From: Mytilus galloprovincialis
Taxonomy: Eukaryota > Mollusca > Bivalvia > Mytilida > Mytilidae
Assembly: GCF_965363235.1 (NCBI RefSeq)
Contig: NC_134839.1
Span: 81,369,410-81,433,409 of the forward strand
Reading direction: 5' to 3'
DNA length: 64,000 bases
Part shown: piece by piece, positions 23,063 to 34,694 of the stretch
Layout: every line of letters starts with the position of its first letter
Numbering within the stretch: the first letter of the stretch is position 1
Made by a program: the position numbers and the translations under genes
Notes under the pieces: model-generated
Database searches by the model: none
Told to the model about the DNA's origin: nothing
The model's input: the letters and a program-made list of their open reading frames with translations, nothing else

Positions 23063-23907
23063 GCAATGAACTCATATCAAAATAAACATTGTCATTATTT
23101 GAATAACATCTTCAGCATGCGGAAAGCTTGTTGTAAGCAAAGGGACTTCACCTCCAAGTGTAAACTATGCTGGCTTGTCTCTTTCTTTATTGTTGAATCA
23201 AACACACTCTTTACTTTCTAATCCGGAACATTGACAACTGTATTTCCAATTGATTCTTCACAACTTTGCTGAAAATATATTAACCAATAACAACTTGTTT
23301 ATTTGTACTTATGACAGCATTAGTCACACTTTGAAAAGTAAAAATCCCTTTGCCTACAATCCACGTGGAAAACCACAAGGGAATCAGTGTCCCTCGAACT
23401 GCAGACAAAGACATTTAAATTAAAAATTTAACCATACATAAAATGTAAGTATACGATTGTACTAAGTATACAAAATCATTCAATAAATAAAACAAAACAA
23501 AAATATTGCAACCAATATTTAATCTCCCAAGACAAACAGATTTTTTTGACATATTTCAACACATCAATGAAATTATATACACATCCAATAGTAAACATCA
23601 TAAAATTATGGACACATTATTAGAATTACTTTTAAATAGGTTCATTTGAACATAGAGCTGCTTCCATCACAGATTTATCTTTAGTACCGTGCCGTATTGG
23701 CATCTTCTGTCTTTCTCAATACAGACAAACAAAATTAAGTGTTATATCCATATTTTATCATTCATTTGTTTTTTATATAATTATTTTCCTATTTTCTGAA
23801 ATCAAAACATTACTTAAATTGCAATTTGTTCTCACCAGATTCTGATCAGAAAAAAATCCTTTCCTTTTAGGTTGTTCGAACTCATTGACATGAATCATCA
23901 TGCAATG
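23063..23907. other. Non-coding; possible 3' UTR of a - strand gene
   Basis: No repeat or ORF stands out. If the exon at 23908-23960 is real, this region would hold its 3' UTR. A - strand AATAAA lies near 23187-23192. Confidence 0.3.
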
Positions 23908-23960
23908 TCATATTGCTTCTCCTTCGTTCATCAGCTTGTCAAAGTTGTAGGTAACACCAT
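23908..23960 (-). CDS. Possible last exon of an unidentified - strand gene
   Basis: A strong acceptor on the - strand (TTTTTGTTTTCAG) is followed by codons for GVTYNFDKLMNEGEAI and a TGA stop. The exon would need one base from the preceding exon. No upstream exon was found, because the neighbouring sequence at higher coordinates is repeats. I do not recognise the peptide. It could be chance, but a clean acceptor next to a compact, non-repetitive coding-like end is suggestive. Confidence 0.35.
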
Positions 23961-24389
23961 CTGAAAACAAAAACATTCTATTCAGTTATATGTACAAATC
24001 AAACAGACCGCTGAACGCGGACCTTGATGAAGACACCTTATAATTCAATACACATCACTCCAGTAAACAACATTAATATCAAGTGACATGTCACACTAAA
24101 TTATTCCACTTTCTCAATATTTCTATTCTTTTCTAACAAAGTCTTTAAAGAGCATTTTCTATCAGTATGTACGATGTAATAATCAATGAAAAGTCCGCAA
24201 CACTCAAATGTTACAATAGAAACTATTTACCCTATAAACAATTTATTATTCTCCTTTCAAATACAGGTCTCCAAAATGGCCAGAGCCCCCACTTCCACAT
24301 AAAATATTATATAGCGATAGCACTTTGACCTGCGTTTAACCGGCGCACGTCATAACAAATATCTGACCACCTGGGTTGATAATAACTAC

Positions 24390-24715
24390 CCCAAGTCTAA
24401 ATCCCAAAACATTTTGCCACCAAGGTCAAACATTACCATAGTTCTATCAAGAAGCCACCAAGGCGAATATAAATGACCACCAAGGTCTTAAAGCCTCCAA
24501 TCCTAGTTTTTTTTTAATTTAATGTTGCCACCAAGGCAAATGTAAAGAATTATAAAAATGACTACCTAGGTCTATTGCCACCAAGGCATATATAAATGAC
24601 CACCTAGGTCTATTGCCACCAAGGCATATATAAATGACCACCAAGGTTTTAAAGCCACCAAGGCTATATATTGCCACCAAGGCAAATGTAAGTAAAAGTT
24701 AAAGAATATAGTTAC
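24390..24715 (-). repeat. Degenerate CCACCAAGG tandem repeat
   Basis: The phrase CCACCAAGG or CCACCTAGG recurs every 15-25 bases. The clearest part is a 38-base unit, TTGCCACCAAGGCATATATA plus AATGACCACCTAGGTCTA, in near-perfect tandem at 24568-24645. A short ORF with PWW repeats on the - strand is a by-product. Confidence 0.7.
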
Positions 24716-24843
24716 TTTGCCGACAACACGGGAGCACGACCTTCCCACAGCTTTGATATTGAAAAAATGAGGATGTATCACATATACTTTCGCCAACGAT
24801 ATCAACCAATGAGGTTGCCCAGCAATATACCGTTGTTTGTAAG
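24716..24843 (-). repeat. Block shared with the 21.3 kb region
   Basis: CATCCTCATTTTTTCAATAT and GATATCAACCAATGAGGTTG-type sequence matches about 21280-21345. Here it is fused to the broken end of an RT N-terminal fragment; there it is fused to the 70-base direct repeat. Confidence 0.5.
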
Positions 24844-25165
24844 GTCACTTATGCAGTTTAGGTATCCAATACAGTGATGGAAGATCCAGTTCATCATCTT
24901 TAGTTAAAATTACAAAGGAACATAGAACAGACCTATGATTATCCAGGATTTCCTCTTTGGTAAGTGTCGTGAGGGTATATGTTGGGTTTCCAAGTGAATT
25001 GTCAATACCTAATTCGTTTATCAAGCAGTTAATGTAATGAGTTTTACACACAAAAACGATGTTGTTTTGGGGACAACAACATATTTGTCATGAAGGTAGG
25101 ATAGGTGTTTTCCAACATTAGGGTCTTTAAAGATTGACGTAGTATGGGCATTGATAGACCCATTC
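24844..25165 (-). pseudogene. Penelope-like RT, N-terminal fragment
   Basis: The - strand shows KLNGSINAHTTSIFKDPNVG, HLSYLHDKYVVVP, TTLTKEEILDNHRSVLCSF and LPSLYWIPKLHK. This is the region ahead of the RT catalytic core. It is broken off at KQRYIAG and joined head-to-tail behind the C-terminus of another copy (25172-25640). Confidence 0.7.
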
Positions 25166-25171
25166 AGTTTC

Positions 25172-25653
25172 TTAATTCTGACCGTCGAACATATCCGATA
25201 TTATCTGTGAAACAGACATTTCATAACAGTCAACCAACTCGTGATGGCGTTTGTAAAATTTCAACTTCACCATCTGAAATTCTTGGTTTAATAGCGTCCT
25301 TGTGAGCAGCAATCCTCTATCAAGGAAAGCATTATAGGAAATACAAGCCCTAGAGTATCGTATCAATTGTGAGACATATACTCTGTATGCCGGCGATGCT
25401 GAAATGTTGCTTCATAGAAATGAAAAGTTCACGATTTGGAAACTGAAATCATCTCTTTTGTGGTAAAGTTTTGTTTTCAAACGACCCTCATCGTAAATTA
25501 TTAGATATAAGTCTAGATATGAGGTAGACTTAACTGTATCTGTTGTATCCTTAGTCTCTCATTCGATGGGATAGATGCGTTCAGCATAGTAATCAAATTT
25601 TGAATTAATTAGTAAGAGAAAATCATCTATATAGCGGAAAGTAAAGTTAAAAG
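25172..25653 (-). pseudogene. Penelope-like RT, C-terminal fragment
   Basis: Contains IRYSRACISYNAFLDRGLLL, RHHELVDCYEMSVSQI and, further upstream, YDKRDD- and YIDDV-region remnants. Its upstream part continues at 26588 beyond a hAT-like insertion. Confidence 0.7.
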
Positions 25654-26579
25654 TAGTGTTGTCAAACGACCGAATACCGAATACCAAAAACGCTAACCGG
25701 TTAACCGGACTTTTTTTCAATTTTAATAGATTTGATATAAATTTGGATTGAAATCATTAAATAGTTGGGTTTTCTTTAAAAATTGTCGTCGTGGTAATTA
25801 ATTTAACGGATCAATTGTCCAGTTTATTGATTTGTATTGTTAATCCAAAAATATAAAATTAATTAGAACTTGTCTCTCAGCTCGGGGCAAGATCTTAAGG
25901 AAACATAATTAGTTACATGTTTTTTAACAGTAATTTTTAATCAGTAATACGATTAAATTTAACGATTTACTTCATTATTTCATTTTTGATCTTATATTGT
26001 GTAGACCTACATCTGAATGTGCAGTCTCCGTCGTGCAAGTCTTTCTCATACTTTAAACTAAATGCTAACTCAAAAACTGTAAAAAGCAAACCAACGTGAA
26101 TGTAATCAATGTATACTTGATGGTAAGGATATCAGGCTTAATCAATTTCAATTGAAACACCTCACATTATTTTCGGAGACAACAAGACAAAATGGAAGAA
26201 TCATCGGTTTCAGACATATTCAATTCTACGAGATCAAGACGTTTTTTATTTATCAACTTGAAGTTAGTACAAACGCCATACATTGTAGTTGATATCGTGT
26301 TTTTGATTATTAAAAGTCAAACTTCGACAGGAATCTTCACAGACAAGCCTTATGAAACCAAAGGCCAAACTTCAATTCATTGTATTATGAAAACGTAAAT
26401 GTATGACTTGGATGGAATGTAGCCACATTGACACTCATACCACATCTTCTTATATCGATGTGTAGGGTACTATTGATAAGGCCTTCAAACATTAACTTAA
26501 ACTACCGGTTAACCGGTTAATCGGTCAAACGATTATACGAGTAACCGGTTAGGAAAAAGTGTACGGTTTGACAACACTA
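25654..26579. mobile_element. hAT-like element copy A, TIR TAGTGTTGTCAAAC
   Basis: Terminal repeats TAGTGTTGTCAAAC and its complement bound 926 bases. Next to each end lies an AACCGGTTAACCGG-type block. Flanks are GTTAAAAG and GTTAAAAA, an 8-bp duplication with one mismatch. It interrupts the Penelope-like RT. A 68-codon ORF at 26192-26398 starts MEESSVSDIFNSTRSRR. A decayed version in the opposite orientation exists in copy B, so it is element sequence. No transposase was recognised. Confidence 0.8.
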
Positions 26580-26587
26580 GTTAAAAA

Positions 26588-26940
26588 ATATTGCTTACTT
26601 CTGTTCTTTTTTCCTAAGAAGTTCCTGCACGAAATCAGTCTCATAAGAATAAAGGAACAAGTTGGACAGAAGAGGGGCACAATTTATTCCCATTGAAATG
26701 CCAATAGTTTTTTTAATCGCAGTTATTTTTTACAAAGTTGGATTTATCCTTCCCTGAGACATGATACTTCCATCTACGTTGGCCATTAATTTTTATGAAA
26801 CAAAGCAATAGCAACTCTTTCAATTTGTCTTTAAGTTTGGAATGGGGAATACTTTTGTAAAGTGTAGAAAAGTCAAATTTGAAAAAAAAAAAACACTTGC
26901 AAGATGAAATAACGACTGTCAAACATCTTGTCCGTTATTC
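26588..26940 (-). pseudogene. Penelope-like RT, palm fragment split by hAT insertion
   Basis: Contains FDFSTLYKSIPHSKLKDKLK, FIKINGQRRWKYHVSGKD and LLSNLFLYSYETDF-like remnants near 26640-26700. It continues into 25653 once the hAT-like element is removed. Confidence 0.65.
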
Positions 26941-27890
26941 TGTAACCCCATGTTAGAGTTAACAGAATTCAAAAAATAAAATGCAGAAAAAAAAAATAAT
27001 GAATAGCTGTAAAAAATTTAAAAGGTATAAATAAAATACTGATGACAGAAATATGTACAGAATAAAGACATCAACTAATTACAGAAAAGTTATAGTCTGT
27101 TTTCGTTTATTATAGTTTATTTCCCCCATTCTGTACTAATACAGTAGGTTAACTTTTGTAACATGTAAATTGAGGTCTTATCTCTTAAATCAATAGTGGC
27201 ACGATTATTCACTCTAGAATTACGTCAATGATCCAATCATATATTCATAAGGTACTACAATAGTAGAAATCTGATCATATTTGAACCGAAAAGTTAACAG
27301 AACAAGGTAAGCAGAATTATTTGTTAAAAACACTTCGTATATGCATACTTTTAACAATCTCAACAATCTATGAACATGTTTAACAATTCTAAATCATTTA
27401 AAAATTTAGTTTTTAAAAATGTGTAGGCTCAAGGAGCCTGATTTGCTCATTGGATAAACATATACCAGTATCATTTTGATAGATTAATCGACTTAACGAG
27501 GATATTACTCCTGTTGTATTTTCGCCATCTTAGATGCATCATGTTTTTCATGATTATTTTCGGGAGAAAAGAAAAGAAAATAATTGGCATCCCTTAATTC
27601 CCATCAATTCAAATAATTATTCTAATTATATGTATATATACTATATATTATAGAGCAAATGATGTCCTACATGTGTTCATCAAACATACGCATATAAGAC
27701 ATTTCTTATTTGTTTGCACCATAAGTACAATTTGTACACCGAAAAGATCCTATTCAGTTACTTAAATTTTGAGAGGCTTGATGAATAGAAATCTTACCGT
27801 CCAGTCAGATGATGGCTTATATCATAAATCATTTTTTGAAAATCAATGACAATATATTGTCATTAGCGTTATACAAACATTTATTATTTG
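26941..27890. other. Upstream region of temptin-like 2
   Basis: Non-coding and AT-rich. A small fragment of the AGCTCACC-family end (AGGCTCAAGGAGCCTGA) lies at about 27425-27445. A non-coding first exon and the promoter of the temptin-like gene are expected here, but I could not place them. Confidence 0.35.
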
Positions 27891-27899
27891 TTATTTTAG

Positions 27900-28091
27900 A
27901 TTTTGATGATGATTAAATGTGTCACTCTGCTATTAGTTATCTCACCAATGGTACTTAGTAGGCCAAATTTTCGGGATTTAATACCAAATGGTTATCACGT
28001 ACCTAATCCATGTAGGATTCCTGCAACCTGGAACCCAGTTGGGCACTATAATCCAGAACATTATACAAACCTGAAAAATCCATTTGGTGTT
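27900..28091 (+). CDS. Temptin-like 2, first coding exon
   Basis: Acceptor TTATTTTAG, start ATG at 27906 or 27909, donor GTT|GTAAGT in phase 0. Encodes the signal peptide and N-terminal half. Confidence 0.85.
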
Positions 28092-29592
28092 GTAAGTATA
28101 TTTTAAATTGAAGTCTGATCATTTAGTCGGTTATCTTTGTGTGTGCGTTTCCCTGTGATGAGTTTTGTTGCGTGTCTTTGTGCTGTTTTTCTATAGAATT
28201 CTCATTTTAGCTATATTTTTTAACATTGTCATATAAGCGGTAGGTTCATCTAGCAATACAATCAGGTTTAACCCGCCATTTTAATTTTTAAATGTCCTGT
28301 ACCAAGTCAGTGATATGGCAGTTGTTATCGAATAGTTCGTTTCGATGTATGTTAGCATCTTGAAGTTGATGTGTTTTCCTCGGATTTGTTTTCTCTCAAT
28401 CTATTTATGACTTTTGACCACCGGTATACTACTGTTTACCTTAATCTATTTATCACTTAAACATCGGGGTCGAGTTTTGTTATTTTCTGTTAAAGCTAAG
28501 TGATTTATGTCATTTTGCCCTTGCGGTGTTTTTAATTTCTAAGTCGAATAAATTTCTTTAAAATGTATAAAAATATAATAGAACTGTCGAATAAAAATGC
28601 AGTTTATCGACCGCAAACGAGGATTATTCTTTATTTTCATTCTAATAGTATTAATTTAATTATCAATTTATTTGTTCAAATAGTTGATATATAACAACTA
28701 TTTCACTGTAAGCATTGTTAAGAAATTCATAGTCCATATTAATTGTATCATCACAAATGAAACTGTTTCGGCAGTTGGTCTTTTTGTTGTTACTAGACAC
28801 ACACATTGAATACAAAAACCTAGCTTGGTTAAAAGATTTAAATTGTTAGGTACTGAAGATTCGGCAATCAACTTATAAATAATATTATTCATACTAATTG
28901 TAAATGTATTCCAATAACTAATTTATAGGATTTCAGAGCAAATGGTTTTAAATGGAATGCTACAATATGCAGAAAAGATTCTGATGGAGATGGAATGACG
29001 AATGGAGAGGAACTTGGAGATTCAAACTGTTCATGGCATTCAGGACAAAAATCATCTAATCCAATTGGACATCCAGGTAACATATAATATATGTACCGAA
29101 CGATATGACAAAAAAAGTAACAAATTATTTCAGTACACGGTTATTAGTGGTGTTACGTTCCTAAATAACAACAACACGGTATTGAAGGAACATCTTAAAG
29201 GTTTCAACTGATGGAGAAATTTTGACATTGATGATGAACATGATAAAAGAAATTGAGGATAAGCTCCAAATAGACAAATCTGTCGTCGTCTTTCTAAACT
29301 GCATGACAAGAGTAAAATATCTGACGCTTGCTAGGGGTGTAAACGTGTTTTTATTAAATCTAATGCTTCTACCATTTTAAGGTTACATTTTGTATAGACT
29401 GATAATTATATAGGACATAAGAATTGCATTTTTTAAAGTAATGTATTTGTTAGAAAAAGTATTTTTCAACATTTATATAAACATTGATTTATTGTAGGAA
29501 TATGTGAACCGGTTGGAAGTTCAGTTTGTCATAATCAACATTTCCGGTGTGACCTTTTAGAAAATTCCCCCGGTTTACAAGGACATCAATAG
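27906..29592 (+). CDS. Temptin-like secreted protein 2
   Basis: Three coding exons (27906-28091, 28929-29076, 29498-29592) join in phase into 142 codons plus TAG. There is a signal peptide at residues 1-18 (MMIKCVTLLLVISPMVLS), then RPNFRDLIPNGYHVPNPC, NPFGV at the first junction and the loop DSDGDGMTNGEELGDSNC. Exon 2 is exactly as long as in the 11 kb gene. The last exon is 24 bases shorter. It has lost two cysteines of the tail: RCDLLENSPG stands where gene 1 has KCDCMENCDG. The start follows a GTTATTTTAG acceptor a few bases upstream, as in gene 1. Two ATGs in a row leave a one-residue ambiguity. It is an old tandem duplicate of gene 1. Confidence 0.88.
28255..28520 (+). repeat. Penelope-like tail fragment in temptin-like 2 intron
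   Basis: AAATGTCCTGTACCAAGTCA and AAGTTGATGTGTTTTCCTCG match the tails at 17.2 and 37.9 kb. Partial copy. Confidence 0.55.
28929..29076 (+). CDS. Temptin-like 2, second coding exon
   Basis: Acceptor ATTTATAG, donor CCAG|GTAACA, 148 bases. Carries the DSDGDGMTNGEELGD loop. Confidence 0.85.
29498..29592 (+). CDS. Temptin-like 2, last coding exon
   Basis: Acceptor TTATTGTAG. It encodes ICEPVGSSVCHNQHFRCD and a short tail ending GLQGHQ. An ATTAAA at about 29653 could serve as a weak poly(A) signal. Confidence 0.8.
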
Positions 29593-29599
29593 AGTTGTG

Positions 29600-30455
29600 C
29601 ACGTGTATTAGTAACCTTGATATATAATATGACGACTGATCAACATCAAACATATTAAAAACTTTTCACTTAAGCATTGCTTCATATAAATGCCTAGTTG
29701 TTATAAGTATGTACAGACAAAATGTAAGAATATAATCTTTTGAATATAACACCTCGAAATTTTCAGCGTCCATGTAAACAATGTGTTATTGCTGAAATAA
29801 TTTGATGAGTGTCCTTCAGGCGAAACCCGTGTCTGGTGCAAATACAAAATTGTAGTCCTGGTATCTATGGTCTACTCAGAACCTCTTTTTTAAATTACTA
29901 ACTTTTATGTTTACGCTAATGGTTTTCAAATCAAAATTGATACAATTCTTTTGGTTGACTTTTTAATCACCTATTCTCAAACATTTTCCATATTTTATAG
30001 TAAGAGAAAACGTATGAGTTCAAGTGTGTTCATTAAAAAGACTGCAGCTACAAGTAAAGGACGAATGATATTTAGTAAAAAAAAAAAGAACTTAATTTGA
30101 TTACCTAAAATGACATTAAAGATGTGCATGATTTTGTTTCTTACAACTTTTTTTATATGTTCGTTCTAGTTTTTACTAGTCGAACTTCAAATGGGACCCA
30201 ACATTGCTTGTCTGTTTACTTCTTCTACGAGAGACGTGGCAACTAATCAAAATATATGAACAGACATAATAAATTAGGATAATCAGTCGATAACCTTTCA
30301 ATTGAAAGTTGAAATGCTAATGTTGAGCCATTCGAATGTATTTATCACTCATTTGTCGTATTTACAATAATACCCCCTTTCTATCTAAGCGGTTGGTTGA
30401 TATGGCATCACATTTCACTTGTAATATTTGTTAGCAGCATTACTTTACCAATGTT
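29600..30455. other. Non-coding stretch after temptin-like 2
   Basis: AT-rich. A TGTCCTTCAGGCGAAACCCG phrase near 29810 recalls another mussel repeat. No element ends could be set. Confidence 0.35.
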
Positions 30456-30813
30456 CAAATCCTAAAAAAAAAGAGATAAAGAAGACATGTTAGGGTAACA
30501 AACGGTAAAATAACAAAACTACCGAACTCACAGGAAAATTAAAAACTGAAAGTCCGTAATCTAATGGAAAAATCAAAAGCTCAAACACATCAAACGAATG
30601 GATAATAACTTTCATATTCCTGACTTTCCACAGATATTTTTTATGTAGAAAATAGTGAATTAAACCTGGTTTTATAGCTAGCTAAACCTCTCACTTGTAA
30701 TTCCATTATATTGACAATGATATGTGAACAAAACAAACAAACATAATAGGTAAAAATGTCCATAATAGGGGTACAGCAGTCAAAACTGTGTTATAATCTT
30801 AATCACTATAAAA
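30456..30813 (-). mobile_element. Penelope-like tail, left part, split by hAT insertion
   Basis: Reverse copy of the tail seen at 17.6-17.9 and 38.6-39.1 kb (ATCAAACGAATGGATAATAA, AACCTCTCACTTGTAATTCC). It continues at 32561 on the other side of the hAT-like element. Confidence 0.6.
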
Positions 30814-32560
30814 TAGTGTTGTCAAATCTAACCGGTTACTCGGACAATCTTTCGACCGATTAACCGGTTAACTGGTGCGTAGTAAAAGTTGATGTTTGAA
30901 GGCCTTATCTATAGTACCCTACATATAGATACAATAAGATGTGGTATAAGTGACAATATGACAACCTTCCATCCAAGTCATAAAGTTACGTTTTTTTAAA
31001 TTGAAATCGATAAATGTGGTATACTGTCTTCTGATTGGTATTACTTTTATTTTCAATATTGCCATGTTTTATGGCGACACGCCAACTCTGACGTTGTGTA
31101 TTCATTCACCAACATGTGTGTACGTTGTGACTGATTGTTAATATAAATAATATAAAAAGTTCTTTGAGCCTTATTTTGATATAAATTTATTTATAATGAA
31201 TGGCAATAATTTATTTTGAATTTATTGAACCATAAAATTAATTTTACTAGTTTTTTGGCTGTTGTTCGTGTGTTTCTTTATCAATTGTGTTCTCCAATCT
31301 ATTTATATTGTAGTCCTGTGGACGGGTGTGGAGTTGTCATTTTAATGTTATATTTCACATGGCTATAAAAGAGGGAGGTTTGGCATGTCACAAAACCAGG
31401 TTCAACCCACCATTTTTTTCTTTAAAAATGTCCTGTACAAGTCAGGAATATGGCCATTGTTATATTATAGTTCGTTTCTGTGTGTGTTACATTTTAACGT
31501 TGCGTCGTTTGTTTTCTTTTATTTTATAGTGTAAATTCACATTGCGATAAGACGTTTCATGGTACTTGTCTATCCCTAATTCATGTATTTGGTTTTGATG
31601 TTATATATGTTATTCTCGTGGGATTTTTTCTGATGCTTGGTCCGTTTCTGCGTGTGTTACATTGTAGTGTTGTGTCGTTGTTCTCCTCTTATATTTAATG
31701 CGTTTCCCTCAGTTTTAGTTTGTTACCCCGATTTTGTTTTTTGTCCATGGATTTATGATTTTAACAGCGGTGTATTACTGTTTTCAATAAATTCAAAATA
31801 AATTCTAGCCATTCATAAATTGAAGTTTGTCCTTTGACATTATATGGGACTCATAATAGGATTCATGCCAAAGTTTGACTTTTAATAATCAAATATACAC
31901 CGTAACAACTATGGCGTTTGTACTAACTTAGATTGAAAAAAAAAACCGTCTTGATCTCGTAGAATTGAATATGTCTGAAACCGACGATTCTTTTATTTTC
32001 TCATGTGGTCTCCGAAAATAATGTGGAGTGTGTCAATTTGAAATAATTAAGCATGTTACGGGTACTTTCATGTATAGATTAATTATCCTCAAATTGGTTT
32101 GCATTTCACAATTTTTTAGTTGGCATTTCGTTTAAAGCATCATAATGACAAAGCCTTGCACGACGGAGGTTTTGCATTAAGATGTAGGTCCACGAAATAT
32201 TTAATCAAAAATAAAATAATGAAGTAAATCGTAAAATGTAATTGTATTACTGATTTAAAATTACTGTTAAAAAAACATATATACTAATTATGTTTCCTTA
32301 AGATCTTGCCCCAAGCTGAAAGACAAGTTCTACTTAATTTTATGCTTTTTGGATTAAAAGAAGCAATCAATATACTAGACAATTGATCTGTCAAATTAAT
32401 TACCACGACGACATTAAAAAAACCAACTATTTAATGATTTCCATACAAATTTATATTATATCTATTAAAACTGGAAAAAAAGCCCGGTTAACCGGTTAGT
32501 GTTTTTGTTATTCGGTTTCGGTCGTTCAAACGGTTAACCGCTTAACCGTTGACAACACTA
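30814..32560. mobile_element. hAT-like element copy B, TIR TAGTGTTGTCAAA, perfect TSD
   Basis: Same family as 25654-26579, inverted. The ends are TAGTGTTGTCAAA and TTGACAACACTA with AACCGG-rich sub-ends. CTATAAAA is repeated exactly at 30806-30813 and 32561-32568. It is longer than copy A because another repeat (about 31003-31800) sits inside. Shared internal blocks include CTTAAGATCTTGCCCC. Confidence 0.85.
31003..31800 (+). repeat. Repeat nested inside hAT-like copy B
   Basis: Most of it (31240-31790) matches 37800-38345: GGCATGTCACAAAACCAGGT, AAATGTCCTGTACAAGTCAG and the TTTCCCTCAGTTTTAGTTTG block. Copy A lacks it, which defines it as an insertion. The left boundary is approximate. Confidence 0.6.
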
Positions 32561-32935
32561 CTATAAAAACAATGAAATATGTAACAAAGAAACACAAAAA
32601 TGCATATAGACAAAGGGCAATTTAGCAAAAATGAAAGACAAGAATATAAAAATTACCATATCTCAATAACGGAGTGTATAAGTATAGATCCACTTCATAT
32701 GTATATCGAAAAAATAGATATGAATAAATGTTATGCTACGTGGATATAGCAAGACAATAACAATCAAAACCAAGGAGTAAACAAAGACTCACAAAACCAA
32801 AGGACATTTACATTAACAGTTATAAATAATAAATAAGAAACAACATGAACTCAACTAAAAACCGGGAGTGAAATCCGGTGCTCCGGAAGGGTAAGTATTT
32901 CCTGTACCGTATACGACACCCGTCGTGTTATTTCT
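32561..32935 (-). mobile_element. Penelope-like tail, right part
   Basis: It resumes the tail interrupted at 30813 and runs to a GTGCTCCGGAAGGGTAAGTA and GACACCCGTCGTGTT block, also seen at 19.5 kb and, in reverse, at 4.6 kb. Two tail types may be joined here. Confidence 0.55.
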
Positions 32936-33640
32936 TTTTTCAGTTCGGCAAATTGAATATTCCTTAGAAGTTCAAATGTATAAAATGCAGGTAAAGATTT
33001 TAATAAGTTTGCGTTTTCTCAAAAATGTGTCCTATGCATTTTCTTTCATATTGACATATGTCAGTATTGCCATTAACATTTCCATTTTATTGATATCAAA
33101 GATATAAAGATTAATCGAGTTAAGTGTTGATGTATAAATCATTTCAGTGTCTCGAGATCTTTTTGAAATATGTAAAATAAAAGTCGACAAAATAGATTTC
33201 TTGTCACGTCACGATTACGATTAAAGTTGAGCGGGTGTCTTTTTTCTGATTCTCATTTATATTCTTTTTTTTTTAAATAGTTTGCCATATGACATTCAAT
33301 ATACAAAGGGAAAATCTTAAATTTGAAGCGTAAAACAAACAAATTAAGTTTTGGTCAATTTTCTGATAAAAAATATTTTACAATCAAGGACAGAATTAAA
33401 ATGACTGAATAAGACAATTTGTGTGATTTGTATTTTTTCAAGAAAATAAAACCAATGTCCCCTATTTCTTTTGATACTTCGGAAGTGTATATGAAAAGCA
33501 ATTCTTTCATTGATTACTCTTTACTTCATAAACAACTAGAACACACCCGTGATATCGCGGGTCAGTGACTGAATTAAAGTATATAACTATGCGCAAGCCT
33601 TATTTTAGTATTAGTACTGTCATCTGATAAAGTCATGCCG
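32936..33640. other. Non-coding, no element recognised
   Basis: AT-rich with short ORFs only. Confidence 0.35.
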
Positions 33641-33674
33641 ACTATAAGATACACAATTTTCTCTGCTTTCAAAT

Positions 33675-34275
33675 CTTTCTGTTTGAACCCGTCGAACTGG
33701 AACTTATCAATTATTGGTAATATTAATTATTTGGAAAACAAAAGGTCCTGGAATGGAGTATTTTTTAATCAACAGCATTGTCCTATATTAGTTATAAATA
33801 AAGTTGAATTCTTTGATTCGCTGTTTTACGTCATGCCAGCTAACAAATTGAAACTTATTTTTAGTCCAGATTTTTAGTATTCGTATTGTTATCTTAGAAA
33901 GTCTTGCGGATTAAAATACTACAATAGGTAACAATTTGACAATTTAGTAGTGTCAACCCTGTGATTATGACCCGTTTATATAGCATATTAATCCTGAATA
34001 CACCGTTTGGTGGTGCGCCTGTCAGATGCGGAACGTACAGATAAGGTAATACGTAACAAGTGATTATACGATTGGTATCGGTATCGGACTCGACCCGGAA
34101 CTTCCTAATTATTGGCAATATTAATTACGTGGAAAACAAAAGGGCCTGGAGTGGTGTAATTTTTAATCTACACCTTTGTACTATATTAGTTGTATATAAA
34201 GTTGAATTCTTTGATTCGTCGTTTTTACGTGATGGCGGCTGACAAATTGGACCTCGTAATTTTAGTATTATAGAT
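33675..34275 (+). repeat. Two diverged direct repeats of about 200 bp
   Basis: 33680-33880 and 34085-34275 share GGAACTT..TAATTATTGG, GGAAAACAAAAG and AAAGTTGAATTCTTTGATTC in the same order. The spacer contains a TTTATATAGCATATTAATCC phrase. No protein is recognised. The ORFs follow the repeat, not a gene. Confidence 0.6.
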
Positions 34276-34694
34276 TCTATCGTTTAATGTTTCCTAAATA
34301 AGCACAAATCAAGTATCATTTAAAGCAAACATAATGTTTTTTTAAGAGCTTTTAGAGTATTAAAGCTGATTGTAATAGCTTGAATTAATAATATTGTATG
34401 AATAACACCTCGGATTCCACGCAATGTAAATATAAAATGTATATCTCTTATGAGGGGGGACAAGGGGTGTCCCAATAACAGCAAAACAGCAAATTGATTT
34501 GGCTTATAACAGATAACAAGGAATTAAAATGGACAAAAACAGTTAACAGTAAATGAAATATTAAAATAAGTCGGGTCATTGACAGATCCAGTATTTCTTA
34601 TTACGGGTATAATCCTTTGTAATGAATTCCATTTTCTATGGACATGTTCTTAAAATTATGTATCTAGAATGTGTTCACTACTCAGTATATTTTT

